Shown here: positions 11,646 through 22,747 of the stretch, in pieces
Layout of the letters: each line of letters starts with the position of its first letter
Numbering within the stretch: position 1 is the stretch's first letter
Translations under genes and position numbers: made by a program
Notes under the pieces: generated by a model
Seen by the model: the letters and a program-made list of their open reading frames with translations, nothing else
What the model was told of the DNA's origin: nothing
Databases searched by the model: none
Origin: Carettochelys insculpta
Taxonomy: Eukaryota; Chordata; Testudines; Carettochelyidae
Direction of reading: 5' to 3'
Assembly: GCF_033958435.1 (NCBI RefSeq)
Contig: NC_134160.1
Coordinates: 16,045,001 to 16,109,000 of the forward strand
Length of the DNA stretch: 64,000 bases

Positions 11646-12172
11646 ACATGGGCATCAACCCAAGAAAACATCACTAAACTGCGGATGGGACACGAATGTG
11701 CCAGGCCAGAGGGGTGGGGAGGGAGGTTGAAAATGCTGCCTCCTGCTCCATTTCCTGTGGGATGGGGAGGGGAGAGGAAATCTTTAGCTGTGAATGGATA
11801 CACTTCTGAAAAATAACAACAGCTTCTTCACAACAGGATTCTGTCCAGTTCACAGCTGCTTTTTAAAATATGTCTATGGGCCATCCTACTTCCAGGATGG
11901 ATAAATCAGAGAAACAGTGGTCAGATCTTCAGCTGGAGCCAGTGAAGTTCTTTCTGCTGATTTTCATGGGCGTCAACCTAAGAACACATCACTAACCTGC
12001 GGATGGAACACCTGTGCACCAGGCCAGGAGACTGGGGGGGTTGAAAAAACTGCCTCCCACTCCCTTTCCTGTGCGATGGGGAGAGGAGAGGAAATCTTTA
12101 GCTGTGAACAGATATGCTTTTGAAAAATAGCAACAGCTTCTTTACACCAAGATCCTGTCCAGTTCACAGGTG
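11646..12172 (+). repeat. Diverged tandem duplication, period about 318 bp
   Basis: The block starting 'catgggcatcaacccaagaa' (11646) recurs as 'catgggcgtcaacctaagaa' (about 11964). Both copies continue through 'gaggaaatctttagctgtga', a run ending 'gaaaaat.acaacagcttctt', and 'tgtccagttcaca'. By eye identity is around 80%. The second copy ends near 12172. Neither copy encodes a recognisable protein. Confidence 0.75.
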
Positions 12173-12544
12173 GTTAATTGAATTAGACCCCTGGTGTAAA
12201 TCCATGAAACTCCACTGCGATCTACCGGATGGTTAACCGTGCTTGCCCTTATGCACTTGAGCCATCTCCTTGGCATCATGAAACTATTTGCACCATCAAG
12301 GAAAACTCAGAGAATGAAGCACTTGTGGGATCAGGCCTGCAAAGGATGGCTGATGCCTAAAGCAGGAGAACTATCCCTCTTCTTAGCAATCACCCAGCCA
12401 CAAAACTGTTTAATTTGAACCCCATTCACCTACCTCTTCATTAAATACTGAAAATAGAATAAAGATTCTAGGTTTATTTCTGTCACCCCTACTCAGGAGG
12501 AATATCTGGAACCCACACTCAGATAGGCAAAGTGCTGTGTGGTG

Positions 12545-12730
12545 GAAACAGCACTAGAATGTGATGCAGGAGACCTGTCACAGCCACCAACAGGCCTCAG
12601 GCAAGTCACTTTAATCCCTCCATGCCTCAGTTTCCTCTTCTGTAAAATGGGAGCAGTGGTACTGACGTTCTTTGTAAAATACCTTGACAGCTCCTGACGA
12701 GAACATGAAGTATCATTATTGTTACTCTCA
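12545..12730 (+). repeat. MIR-like CORE-SINE remnant
   Basis: The order is characteristic: 'caggcaagtcactttaatcc', 'tgcctcagtttcctcttctg', 'taaaatgggagcagtggtac', then 'tttgtaaaatacctt' and a 'tatcattattgtta' end. This is the standard plus-strand MIR architecture, diverged. Confidence 0.7.
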
Positions 12731-14510
12731 GGGATTTCAGTAGGGTGGGTGTAAGTTCTATTTCATACCCCAGGCCAAGGAACTTACACTCCAATGAAAT
12801 ATAAATGGTATGCAGGCCTCATACTAGTCCTCTGCGTGGGGGTGGAAAGGACTAAAGAGCTCATCCTCCTCTACCTCCTCAGTGATTGCCAGCCAGCCCT
12901 TCCCAGCCCACCCTGTCTCCTGCACTGAGAGGTTATGAAAGGTTCTAATCACCACCATCATCATCTAAAAGGCACTCAGATATTAAATAATGAAAGTGAT
13001 AAATCCAGCACAATGGTGCTGGGGTTTCTGGCCAGCTCTCAAGCAGGTGGAGGGAGAAGAGAGCCTTGTAAGGAATCAATTTTAGATTAAAAAGGTCGAT
13101 ATACCACGACAAGCCACTTAACTGGGAGCCAAGGAGATTACTTCATTTGTAAATGGTGGGAAGGTGGGGAGAGAAAGGGTTCCAGGTTCTGTGGCTCATT
13201 TGCTTTTCGACTCCCAACCTCCTTCCAGCACTTACCCCTGTATATAAGTTGAGAAAAAGAAAATGGATGACATGCAAATTATGGGGGAAATAATGGGAGG
13301 AAATTAAATCAGGGTCACATTATTCATTCATGGAGATGGGAAGAAGCTGTGAAGATAAGAGCTTTGATGTACACAAGACACATTGTTTGGGGAAAGCTAT
13401 TCTTTGTTAATATTGCTGGCTGTTTCAGATGGTAATGCGGCGCATAGGAGATGACAGCCCTGCTTCCAGCTGTCAGCTCGTTAGGGGAACAGTCACCCAC
13501 TGCCACCAAAGGGACCCGAGAGTTTCAAGGCCCCGTCCTTTTGTGGAGGAATGGCAGTTTAAAGCAGGTAACCATAGCAAACAAGAATGCTTCATTTGCA
13601 GAAGGCCTTGAGAATGTCTGATTCAAGCGGAATTAAAGAAACCTAAAACCTTCAGACGAGTTGTTGGCTTCATTGATTTGTTTAATATTTAGGTAATGGG
13701 CATTTGCATTTCAGTGTGATGGATATGGCAATGCTTCCCACACAGGCCCACAGCTGAAGGGCAGCCACCTCTGGGGTGAAGCACAGAAACTGTTTAACAG
13801 CTCACAGCAATGCTACAGAAGAGTTTCAATGTACACGTCATGAGTGTGGGAAAAAAATTGTGGTGGTTGAGTGAGACAACCTATATATTAAGTTTTGGCC
13901 AAGACCCAAACTGCCTCTTTTGCTGCATTCTGACCACGGAGCATGGAGACACCATTAAACCAGCTGAGCAAGGGAAGAGAGGCCCTTCAGGGGGCCCTGG
14001 TCTGGTCAGATGCTAAGTACACTCTGCTCCTCACACCCCATGGCTGAGCCATAATTGTGGCCAAAGAGGTGTGAGGGGTAGGGAGTGTCCATTAGGCCCT
14101 GGTCAAATTTTGTACCTATCACCCATTGCCTGAGCACCTGGAAGGCCCCACAGCGCTGCCGGAATGACAAGCTTTGTTCAGCGAGAGTCAGGGCCTTGGC
14201 ATCCTAGTCCTAGTTCAAACAGCTCGGCGTGGGATCTTGGGCGAACCATTCAACCCAAGATTTCAAGTGGCCTGTGTCATGTGGGGTTGCAGACCTGACT
14301 CAGAAGAACTCAGAGCTGGGGAGGAGCCTTTTAAGGTCACCCTTTGATACAAACAAATGACATTCCATCCCATGGCAATGACAAACCCAGCGTCATTGGA
14401 GAGCACAAAAACCCAGGCTCCCCTCCTCAGTGTCCACATTACCCCTCTCTAACATGGAGGTGTCAGTACCAGTGCTCTGTCTCCAAGGGAGGGTGGTGAG
14501 GTTGCTACAT
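12731..14510. other. Mostly unique DNA; possible conserved noncoding element
   Basis: No coding signal is convincing. The part from about 13320 to 13690 is free of recognisable repeats, has a balanced base composition and contains short A/T-rich homeodomain- and POU-like words (tttgttaat, atttgcattt). It is a reasonable candidate for a conserved noncoding element, but conservation cannot be judged here. Confidence 0.35.
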
Positions 14511-14514
14511 CTTC

Positions 14515-14660
14515 AGCACCATCATCATTCTTTATTATATAGGCATCCCAGTGTTAGACCAGAGCCCTGCTGTGCTCGGCCCTGTGCAAAGAGGGCCGGA
14601 AGAGCTGGTCCCTGCCCAAAGAGCTGAATCATTAACCACAGAGGGTGCTAGAGAAGAGTT
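14515..14660 (+). repeat. Dispersed reptile repeat, second copy
   Basis: The phrase 'agagccctgctgtgctcggc' followed by 'cctgtgcaaag', 'ctggtccctgcccaaagagct' in part, and a gentle decay pattern match the same dispersed family as 4440-4600. It is unclassified here. Confidence 0.4.
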
Positions 14661-16340
14661 GTTATTGCAAAGGACAAAAGAGCAGGGCAGTGGTCTAAGG
14701 CTGGCAGCTTCTACATTCACCCAAGGACTGGAGACTGTTGGAGAAGTTAGCCCACAGGACATTCGTCCTGCCACCTGCTATTCCTGGCATCTATTTATAT
14801 TGCTCTTGTTTATTTCTCCTAACTGCTCACAGGCTAACTAGGTACACCTGCATCTTGGGGAGAAAAGCAGCGGCTCCGTGACCTTATTGCAAAGCCCCGT
14901 CTCCATGAAACAGGCTTATTGCTTTGCTCCATTGCTTTCCATTTCGAAGGCAAATACGTTCTCTGGATTCAATCTCCCTCTCTGGTTAAACAGGGTGTGG
15001 AGCTGAGCCTGTCTCACAGATGAAAGAAACTGAGATGAATTCTTCCCTGAATGAACCTGGGGGCGGGTGTGATGCAGTGAAGCCCAAGAAATTGGAATAG
15101 CTTCCCAATAGCATTTCCCATGCACACGTACGCGCACACACACACACATGCTCAATTGCACAGCCACACATGTTCACACATGAAAGTGGAGAGCACTTCC
15201 CTGTCTTTCTCTGCCAGCTTCAGCTGTCCCCCATTAGTTCTGATCAGGCTCTATGGACGGGGGAGGCTGCCTGGCTGTTTGTTTGCCTTTCTCCGGCGTG
15301 GGAGACAGGACGGATGAAATGTTGCACATCTGTGTAATTCCTCAGCAAAGGCACAGCTCAGCGTACAGCCAGGCTCACATCCTGAGTGGTGCGAGCTGCG
15401 CCGTACAATAGCATTAGTGACCTCTGGTGATTGAAAAGGAGAAGTTAATGCACAGGCTGAGCCTGGTGCTCATGCAATCCCTGGCCCTGTCGCCATGCAG
15501 ACCTGGAGAGGAGCCCTACAGCGCCCAGTGAGGAGCCGCAGTGATGAATGTGCAGCCTGGGGTGGGGAGTGGGGGCTTTAAAGGTGAACTTCAAAGCTTT
15601 TAAGTGAAAACAAAGCATCGCTTGCAGCTCTTGCCCAGGTGGAGAGTTAAAGAACCGCAGGAACTGGGGATGAAATCGGCCTCTGGTCACATCCAGATGA
15701 GCCCTCCCAGGCAGGACTATCCCCAGCGCCAGAGGGAAGCACTTTGCCAGCGTGTGGCTTGCTTCAGAGGTGCTAGAACCGCTCCTCCCATTCCCAGCTA
15801 CACAACGCACCTTGGCATGCAGGCAGCCATTGCTGCCATGGACAAACGGGAGTGTGATAGCAGCTGGGAATGAGGAGGAGGAGGAGGCAGCCACCCCATG
15901 CGAACAGCAGCTCTCAGCCAGCCACTGCAGGACTCAGCTACCTCCTGTCGCTACAGCTTCACCCCGCTCCCTTTAAAGCAAGGGGCTCCCCCTCTTGCAG
16001 CCGGTCTCATGGATCTTGCTCAGCTCCAATAAATATAAATTTTCCCTCCTGCAGGGCAGCCCCTGGCATTGGCCTAAACCATCCCTCTCCTGCCTGTGGA
16101 TCTGTGCAGGCCACTGAGCCGCCTCTTTGCCAAACCCCCTGTGTCGCTCTTTTCCAGGCCCATCCAGTCCCATCATGGGCAAAACTCACTGATATCCAGG
16201 GTGAGAGGCCAGGCTCCAAAGCTGCTTTCAGCAATCACCCTCTCCAGGGCCTGGACCTTTCCAGAACTTTGTGAGTTCTCTCCTGTTTGTTGGGATCCCT
16301 GGTAGGGACCTGTCAGGGGCCAGATCCTCAGCAGGAGTAA
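14661..16340. other. No gene seen; short CA microsatellite
   Basis: A small alternating purine-pyrimidine run (cgcacacacacacacatg, about 15133-15150) is the only simple repeat. The longest frames, on both strands around 15.4-16.3 kb, are low-complexity and overlap each other. Nothing supports a gene. Confidence 0.4.
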
Positions 16341-16348
16341 ATCAGCAC

Positions 16349-16430
16349 AACCCCTGCTAGTCTATAAGGTGCCACAGGACTTCTTGTTGGTTTTGAACAT
16401 ACAGACTAACTCGGCTACCTCTTTGATATT
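16349..16430 (+). repeat. Short Penelope-like element tail
   Basis: The phrase 'agtctataaggtgccacagg' and then 'acttcttgttgg ... acagactaactcggctacctc' is the plus-orientation 3' end of the same PLE family as the copy ending at 49383. Only the tail is present. Confidence 0.75.
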
Positions 16431-17870
16431 GATCTCAGGCTATAGCTCTTACAGCTGTCTTTGAACAGCAGGCCCAGGGAAGGTCCCTTTCCTCAGCTCA
16501 GCAGACTCTGTGTGGGGCAAAGCATCAGTCTGGGGCTCTCCTGCTCTGTCCCAGCCTGGTGGCTCCCTAAAATGAATGAATCCTTTGGGCCCACAAAAAC
16601 AAAGATAGGTTTGGCTGGAGAAGACCTTCCTTTAAGGCAAAGATGCAGGCACTCAACCAACGCCAGGTAGGGGGAACCATCTTAGTGCCCCAGAGTGAAA
16701 ATTACGTGTGACTCTGGGAGCACACATTCAGCTCCCATGACATGCTCTCCTGACTGCCCCACACAGACAGTCACACACATTCAGCTCCCATGCCATGTCC
16801 TCTTGGCTGTCCTGCACGGAGCTGCCCACACCCAGTCTGCTCTGTGTCCTTTTTCAAAGGCATCTGGGATGATCCTCCCATCAGGCTGGAAAGCTTGTCT
16901 TGTGCACTCAGCACCGAGAGAGATTCCCCAAGACAAATAGCTCCACCAAGTCTCGTCCTAGGAAACCCTGGACAGGGGCAACCCTAATACACGCAGAGCA
17001 GTTTATTGAGTACATCAGATACCCTTGCTGCAGCATTGCATGACTTGATCTCCTAGAATTCCAAATGATAACACACAGGACCGGTGCATGCGAACAGGGT
17101 GGTTGCTAACAGGAGGGAGTTTTGAGAGGGGAGTTTAGAGGGGGAGCTTAGAGGGAGCTAGTTACTTCTTCAGGTGTAAGAGGCAGCATCATCCCCAACT
17201 GCTGGCTGGAGCTGAGGGACCTGCTGCAGCATGAGGAGCTGGGGGGGCGAGATCGAGGGATGTCAGTGGTGGGCAAGTGGTTTGGAGGCGTCTGGTACAG
17301 CTGTGAGGATGGGAGCACCCACGGAGGCTGCTTGCGCCGTGCTGGCCCAGATTGCATGGCTTCCAGTTCCAGTCCTGTGCTCCCTGCATGCATGCGCCGC
17401 ACCAGATCTGTGGGGCTCCAGGGACAGCCGTAGCCAGATGAAGAGTTGGTAGCTTTGGCTGGGACCCAGGGTGTGGCTGGGCTGCAAGATCAGCGCCTTC
17501 GTGGAGGACGTGGGGCTGCAGCAGCATGTGGCCAGGTGCGGAGAGGCCAGGGGAAGGGGGACCTGGGGGCAATGAGAATTGATAGGGGGCAGTGTGGTGC
17601 AGTTGGGAGACATGGGAGTGGATGGGGGAAAAGGGGACGGGGAGGGAGGACCTGGGGGGTGATGGTAGCCGATGAGAGGCAGAGGGGTGTGGAGGAGGGT
17701 CCTGAGGAGGTGAGGTGGTCGTCACGAGGAGCTTTGGGGACATGTGGCGCCAGGGAGGTGCAAGAGGTAGTGGGACCATACCCATGTTCTCCATGCCCCA
17801 CTGCCTTGTGGGTTATCCTGGAAAGGAGCAAGGCTAAGAGAGTAAACCCTGACAGAAAATCCGGAGGGGA
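16431..17870. other. No recognised feature; G-rich purine block
   Basis: From about 17490 to 17770 the plus strand is strongly G/purine rich, which opens long proline-rich frames on the minus strand and glycine/arginine-rich frames on plus. These overlap and lack motifs. A terminal 'cagtttattgagtac' near 16999 and the different composition from there to the LINE suggest an unidentified older repeat. Confidence 0.35.
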
Positions 17871-18362
17871 GTCCTAAGGCGGTTCTGTGCCAACTTCTGG
17901 CATTGACCCGGCAACTCCTGCAGCTGAGCTGGTACCAGACGTAGAGGTTATCCTCTCCTTTGGACTATATCAGTAAAGCCGAGAGGGGAACACTGGCGTC
18001 TGGGCAGCCCAGGGTCCCAATAATCGCCCAAGCTCGCGCCTGGAGAGGTACTCCAGCATCGCTAACAGCGTTGAACCAATATGGGAGGTAACAGTCACCG
18101 GTTATAAGCTCTTGCTCAATTGGCGTAGAGAACGAGCGCCAGGGGTTGCCTCCGACGGTGGGAGAGATCATCGCATCTCACTGGACAGTCACCGCCAGCC
18201 TCAAGCTGGGCAGCCCCCAGCCAATAGGGTACTGTCCTGCCACAGTTCACCTGCCTCACTGGGTGCGTGAGGCTTAAGGTTCCCAAACCTGACAAGTGAC
18301 CTGAAATCTGAGCACCAGGCAAACCAATAAGAAAATCAACAAAAGGAAACCATCAAAGTTTT

Positions 18363-19491
18363 AAGCTTGCTTGCTGGAATGCGCGGCCCATGCTGACAGG
18401 TCTGACTGAAGATCTTCAGGACATCAGCGACACCCGAAAGACCGCTGTCATCGACGAGGAACTGAAGAGGCTCCAAGCTGACATTGTTGCTCTGCAAGAG
18501 ACACGTCTCGCAGATTCGGGATCTCTAAAGGAAAAGGACTACACCTTTTTCTGGCAGGGTAAAGCCCGAGAAGAACCCAGGGATCATGGTGTTGGCTTCG
18601 CCATCAGAAACACCCTTCTACAAATGGTGGAATTAGTCATGGGTGGATCAGAAAAACTCCTTCAGGTCATACTTCAAACTCGCGCCGGTCCTGTCCACCT
18701 GATCAGCGTTTACGCCGCAACCCTGTATGCTGCACCAGAAGTAAAAGACAAGTTTTATGAAGTGCTTAGTGCTGCCATAGCGCAAATACCTGCTCACGAA
18801 CAACTGTACATTCTGGGTGACTTCAGTGCGAGAGTTGGAGCCGATCATGACTCGTGGCCTTCCTGCTTAGGCTGCTTCAGTGTGGGAAAAATGAATGACA
18901 ATGGACAGCATCTTCTCGAACTTTGCACATACCACAATGTGCATCACAAACACATTTTTCCAAACGAAGCCACAGCACAGAGTGTCGTGGAGACACCCAC
19001 GCTCGAAACACTGGCATCAACTAGACATGGTCATCGCTAGACGTGATAACCTCAAAAACGTCCTTCTGACATGCAGCTCTCATAGTGCTGACTGCGATAC
19101 AGATCACTCGTTAGTTTGCTCCAAACTCAAGGTGATTCCCAAGAAGCTGCACCGCTCTGAACCAACTGGAAGGCCCCGCATCGATGCCAGAAAGACAGCT
19201 AACTCAGAGAGAGCTGAAAAGTTCAGAACGACCCTCGAGGAGAATCTGCGCAGCAACCCTGGGGGTGCCAATGTGACATCCAGATGGCAGCATCTGAGGG
19301 ATACAATGTACAACACGGCCTTGTCAGTGTTTGGAAGAAGAGATAGAAACACAAATGACTGGTTCGAAGCTAACTCCGATGAGATGATTCCAGCCCTCGA
19401 AAAAAAGCACGCTGAGCTCCTGGAGTACAAACATTCGCCAAGCCAGAATACCCTGCAAGCGCTCAGAGCAGCCAGAAAAACAGTACAGCAG
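18363..19491 (+). pseudogene. LINE endonuclease domain, frameshifted
   Basis: The frame opens before the first methionine at 18390: in-frame codons for LACWNARPM show that the conserved endonuclease start lies upstream. Further motifs of the APE-type (exonuclease/endonuclease/phosphatase) fold follow: ALQETRL near 18499, GVGFAIRN near 18592, ILGDFSARVG at about 18820-18843 and DCDTDHSLV near 19090. The catalytic GDFN motif reads GDFS (agt at 18835-18837), which should impair metal binding. Near 18935 the reading changes frame between CTYHN and MCITNTFF; the second frame continues through WRHPRSKHWHQLDMVIARR to the MITE insertion. Activity is therefore not expected. Confidence 0.85.
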
Positions 19492-20201
19492 GGCTACGTC
19501 TACACGTGCACCCAACTTCGAAATAGCTTATTTCGATGTTGCGACATCGAAATAGGCTATTTCGATGAATAACGTCTACACGTCCTCCAGGGCTGGCAAC
19601 GTCGATGTTCAACTTCGACGTTGCTCAGCCCAACATCGAAATAGGCACAGCGAGGGAACGTCTACACGCCAAAGTAGCACACATCGAAATAAGGGAGCCA
19701 GGCACAGCTGCAGACAGGGTCACGGGGCGGACTCAACAGCAAGTCGCTCCCTTAAAGGGCCCCTCCCAGACACACTTTCATTAAACAGTGCAAGATACAC
19801 AGAGCCAACAACTAGTTGCAGACCCTGTATATGCAGCACGGACCCCCAGCTGCAGCAGCAGCAGCCAGAAGCCCTGGGCTAAGGGCTGCTGCCCACGGTG
19901 ACCACAGAGCCCTGCAAGGGCTGGAGAGAGAGTATCTCTCAACCCCCCAGCTGATGGCCGCCATGGAGGACCCCGCTATTTCGATGTTGCGGGACGCGGA
20001 TCGTCTACACGTCCCTACTTCGATGTTGAACGTCGAAGTAGGGCGCTATTCCCATCCGCTCATGGGGTTAGCGACTTCGACGTCTCGCCGCCTAACGTCG
20101 ATTTCAACTTCGAAATAGCGCCCAACACGTGTAGACGTGACGGGCGCTATTTCGAAGTTACTGCCGCTACTTCGAAGTAGCGTGCACGTGTAGACGCAGC
20201 C
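19492..20201 (-). mobile_element. Harbinger deletion derivative in the LINE, TSD CAG
   Basis: The element is 710 bp. Its ends are inverted: ggctacgtctacacgtgc at left and the complement of gcacgtgtagacgcagcc at right. It is flanked by CAG at 19489-19491 and 20202-20204. Removing it with one CAG joins the LINE frame cleanly (codons VQQ then MARCCV). The left 400 bases correspond to the transposase-side end of the full element at 22.3-26.25 kb, including the 'cttaaagggcccctcccaga' motif and the start of the transposase gene (ggacccccagctgcagcagc near 19850). The right side corresponds to the Myb-side end. It is thus an internal-deletion derivative in the opposite orientation. TTCGAA-rich subterminal hairpins are prominent. 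Confidence 0.9.
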
Positions 20202-20204
20202 CAG

Positions 20205-22208
20205 ATGGCCAGGTGCTGTGTCAACAACTATTGGCTCAAGCTATGCGGTAGCATCCAGACCAGTGCTGACTTTGGTAACCTCAGGGGAATGTACGAGAGC
20301 ATCAAGAAGGCATTAGGACCCACCCAGAACAAGATGGCACCTCTGAAATGCAAATCTGGTGAAGTCATCACTGACAAAGCCAAACAGATGGAGCGCTGGG
20401 TCGAGCACTACTCCGAGCTGTACTCACGCGAGAACATTGTGGTTGACTCAGCCCTCAATGCCGTCGAACTCCTACCAGTAATGGACAAACTGGACCAGGA
20501 ACCAAATGTGGATGAACTGAAGAAAGCCATCGACAGCAGTGCAGTAGGAAAGGCCCCTGGCCAGGATGGTATACCACCAGAGGTAATCAAGTGTGCCACG
20601 GACACACTCCTGGAACCCCTACATGAGCTACTGTGCCTGTGCTGGAGAGAGGGAGAGGTTCCACAGGACATGCGCGATGCTAACATCATAACCCTGTATA
20701 AGAACAAAGGAGACAGAAGCGACTGCAACAATTACCGTGGACTCTCCCTTCTAAGCATCACTGGTAAACTGTTCGCTCGCGTCATCCTTGGCAGACTCCA
20801 GAAGATTGCTGAGAGGGTGTATCCTGAATCACAGTGCGGATTCCGCACAGAGAGATCGACCGTCGACATGGTCTTCTCGCTGAGGCAGCTGCAGGAGAAA
20901 TGCAGGGAGCAGAGGAAGCCACTCTATATTGCCTTCATTGACCTAACTAAGGCCTTCGACTTGGTCAGCAGGGATGGACTGTTCAAACTGCTCCACAAGA
21001 TAGGCTGTCCGCCACGGTTACTCAAGATGATCCAGTCTTTCCACGAAGACATGAGAGGAACCGTCCAATACGATGGCACATTATCGGATGCTTTCAGCAT
21101 CAGGAGCGGCGTCAAACAAGGATGCGTCCTTGCTCCGACATTGTTCGGGATCTTCTTTGCACTCCTCCTTAAACACACCTTTGGATCTTCAACAGAAGGC
21201 ATCTTTTTGCACACAAGATCTGACAGGAAACTGTTTAATCTTGCAAGGCTGAAAGCTAAATCTAAGGTGCAGGAAGTCCTCATCAGAGAGATGCTGTTCG
21301 CAGATGACACTGCTGTCGTGTCACACACAGAAGACCAGCTTCAGAAGCTTCTGGATTGGTTCTCCAAAGCATGTAAGGACTTTGGGCTCTCCATCAGCCT
21401 AAAGAAGACAAATGTACTTGCTCAGGACATTGCTGTTTCTCCATCAATCAGCACTGACAACTATATGTTAGAGGTCGTCCACGAGTTCGTTTACCTCGGG
21501 TCCACTATCACTGACACCCTGTCCTTGGAGACTGAGCTAAATAGGAGGATCGGTAAAGCAGCCACAACTCTGTCCAGACTCAGCGAGAGAGTGTGGAATA
21601 ACAACAAGCTGTACAGTCACACCAAAATGCAAGTCTACACAGCCTGCATCCTCAGCACCCTCCTTTACGGCAGCGAGACTTGGACCCTGTACACCCGCCA
21701 GGAAAAGAGGCTGAACGTCTTCCACTTGCGCTGCCTCAGGCGCATCCTTGGAATATTGTGGAAGGACAGAGTGTCCAACGCTACCGTCCTTGAGCAAGCT
21801 GGAATCCCAGCTATGCACACCCTCCTCAGGCAGCGGTGGCTCCGCTGGCTTGGCCATGTCCACAGGATGAATGATGGAAGGATCCCAAAAGACATCCTGT
21901 ATGGCGAGCTAGCCTCTGGCAAAAGACTTCCCGGATGCCCCCAGCTGTGCTACAAAGATGTTTGCAAGAGAGACCTCAGGGAAGTAGACATCAAGACAGA
22001 CAGCTGGGAGGAGCTGGCAGACGATCACAGCAGATGGAGGCAGGAACTATACAAGGGCCTTCAGAAGGGTGAGTTGAAGATCAGACAGCTAGCAAAGGAG
22101 AAGCGAGGCCAGAGAAAACACAGCAAGGACCTTCCAGACACCCATGACATATGCAACAGATGCAGCAAGGACTGTCACTCTCGTGTGGGTCTTCACAGTC
22201 ACAGCTGA
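20205..22208 (+). CDS. LINE reverse transcriptase region, intact frame
   Basis: This 667-codon frame continues the LINE ORF after the MITE; its ATG is probably an internal codon. It encodes an RNA-dependent DNA polymerase used for target-primed retrotransposition. RT motifs are all readable: motif A AFIDLTKAFD with Asp at residue 246, motif B GVKQGC at residues 302-307, motif C LFADDTAVV with the Asp pair at residues 367-368, then the thumb and a conserved C-terminal block (STLLYGSETW, LRCLRRILGI, RWLGHVHRM). Near the end CNRCSKDCHSRVGLHSHS is a zinc-finger-like motif cut by TGA at 22206; the next codons read H-C, so an Arg CGA to TGA change probably removed the last ligand. No frameshift is seen in about 2 kb. 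Confidence 0.85.
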   Translation: MARCCVNNYWLKLCGSIQTSADFGNLRGMYESIKKALGPTQNKMAPLKCKSGEVITDKAKQMERWVEHYSELYSRENIVVDSALNAVELLPVMDKLDQEPNVDELKKAIDSSAVGKAPGQDGIPPEVIKCATDTLLEPLHELLCLCWREGEVPQDMRDANIITLYKNKGDRSDCNNYRGLSLLSITGKLFARVILGRLQKIAERVYPESQCGFRTERSTVDMVFSLRQLQEKCREQRKPLYIAFIDLTKAFDLVSRDGLFKLLHKIGCPPRLLKMIQSFHEDMRGTVQYDGTLSDAFSIRSGVKQGCVLAPTLFGIFFALLLKHTFGSSTEGIFLHTRSDRKLFNLARLKAKSKVQEVLIREMLFADDTAVVSHTEDQLQKLLDWFSKACKDFGLSISLKKTNVLAQDIAVSPSISTDNYMLEVVHEFVYLGSTITDTLSLETELNRRIGKAATTLSRLSERVWNNNKLYSHTKMQVYTACILSTLLYGSETWTLYTRQEKRLNVFHLRCLRRILGILWKDRVSNATVLEQAGIPAMHTLLRQRWLRWLGHVHRMNDGRIPKDILYGELASGKRLPGCPQLCYKDVCKRDLREVDIKTDSWEELADDHSRWRQELYKGLQKGELKIRQLAKEKRGQRKHSKDLPDTHDICNRCSKDCHSRVGLHSHS

Positions 22209-22747
22209 CACTGCAAATGAGGATGCCAAATGGAGCTACGAAGGGTGCGTTCCATAGTCTACGTAGACTGAAGGATGCTACTACTACTACTAACACACAG
22301 GAACCCAGATACAAGCCGCGTCTACACTACCGGCTATTTTGAAGTAGCCGTGCCAACTTTGAAATAGTGCCCGCCACGTCTACATGCACTGAGTGCTATT
22401 TCGAAGTTGAAATCGACGTAAGGCGGCGAGACGTTGAAGTCACTGTCCTCATCAGGAGATGGGAATAGCGCCCTACTTCAACGTTCAACGTTGAAGTAGG
22501 GCACGTGTAGACGATCCACGTCCACAACATCGAAATAACGGGGTCCTCCATGGCAGCCGTCAGCTGAGGGGTTGAGAGACGCTCTCTCCAGTCCCTGAGC
22601 TCTATGGTCGCCACGTGCAGCAGCCCCTTAAAGCTCCCCGCCCCCTTATTTCCAGTGCAGGAAGCTGAGAGCTTGTGCAGGCAGCAGCATAGCCATGTGC
22701 CCAGCCTGCACATCCCTCAGCAGCCCCAACCCACCACCCTGCACCCC

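Larger units (their letters stand above)
17875..22310 (+). mobile_element. Non-LTR retrotransposon (APE-type endonuclease + RT), nearly complete
   Basis: A LINE of the group with an apurinic-like endonuclease, reverse transcriptase and C-terminal CCHH-type finger. The probable 5' UTR begins near 17875 with 'cctaaggcggttctgtgcca'. The element ends after the ORF with a short (CTA) run at about 22276-22292 instead of poly(A), a non-poly(A) simple-repeat tail. It is clearly unlike the CR1 copies in this window. Clade is left open: it resembles the RTE-like endonuclease/reverse-transcriptase proteins common in fishes and invertebrates. It is split by a Harbinger derivative at 19492-20201 and has one frameshift, while its RT frame is almost intact, implying a fairly young insertion. 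Confidence 0.85.

Noticed and set aside
17189..17877. Proline-rich minus ORF of 201 residues and Gly/Arg-rich plus ORF of 143
   Set aside because: They overlap each other in a G-rich purine block and have no recognisable motif.
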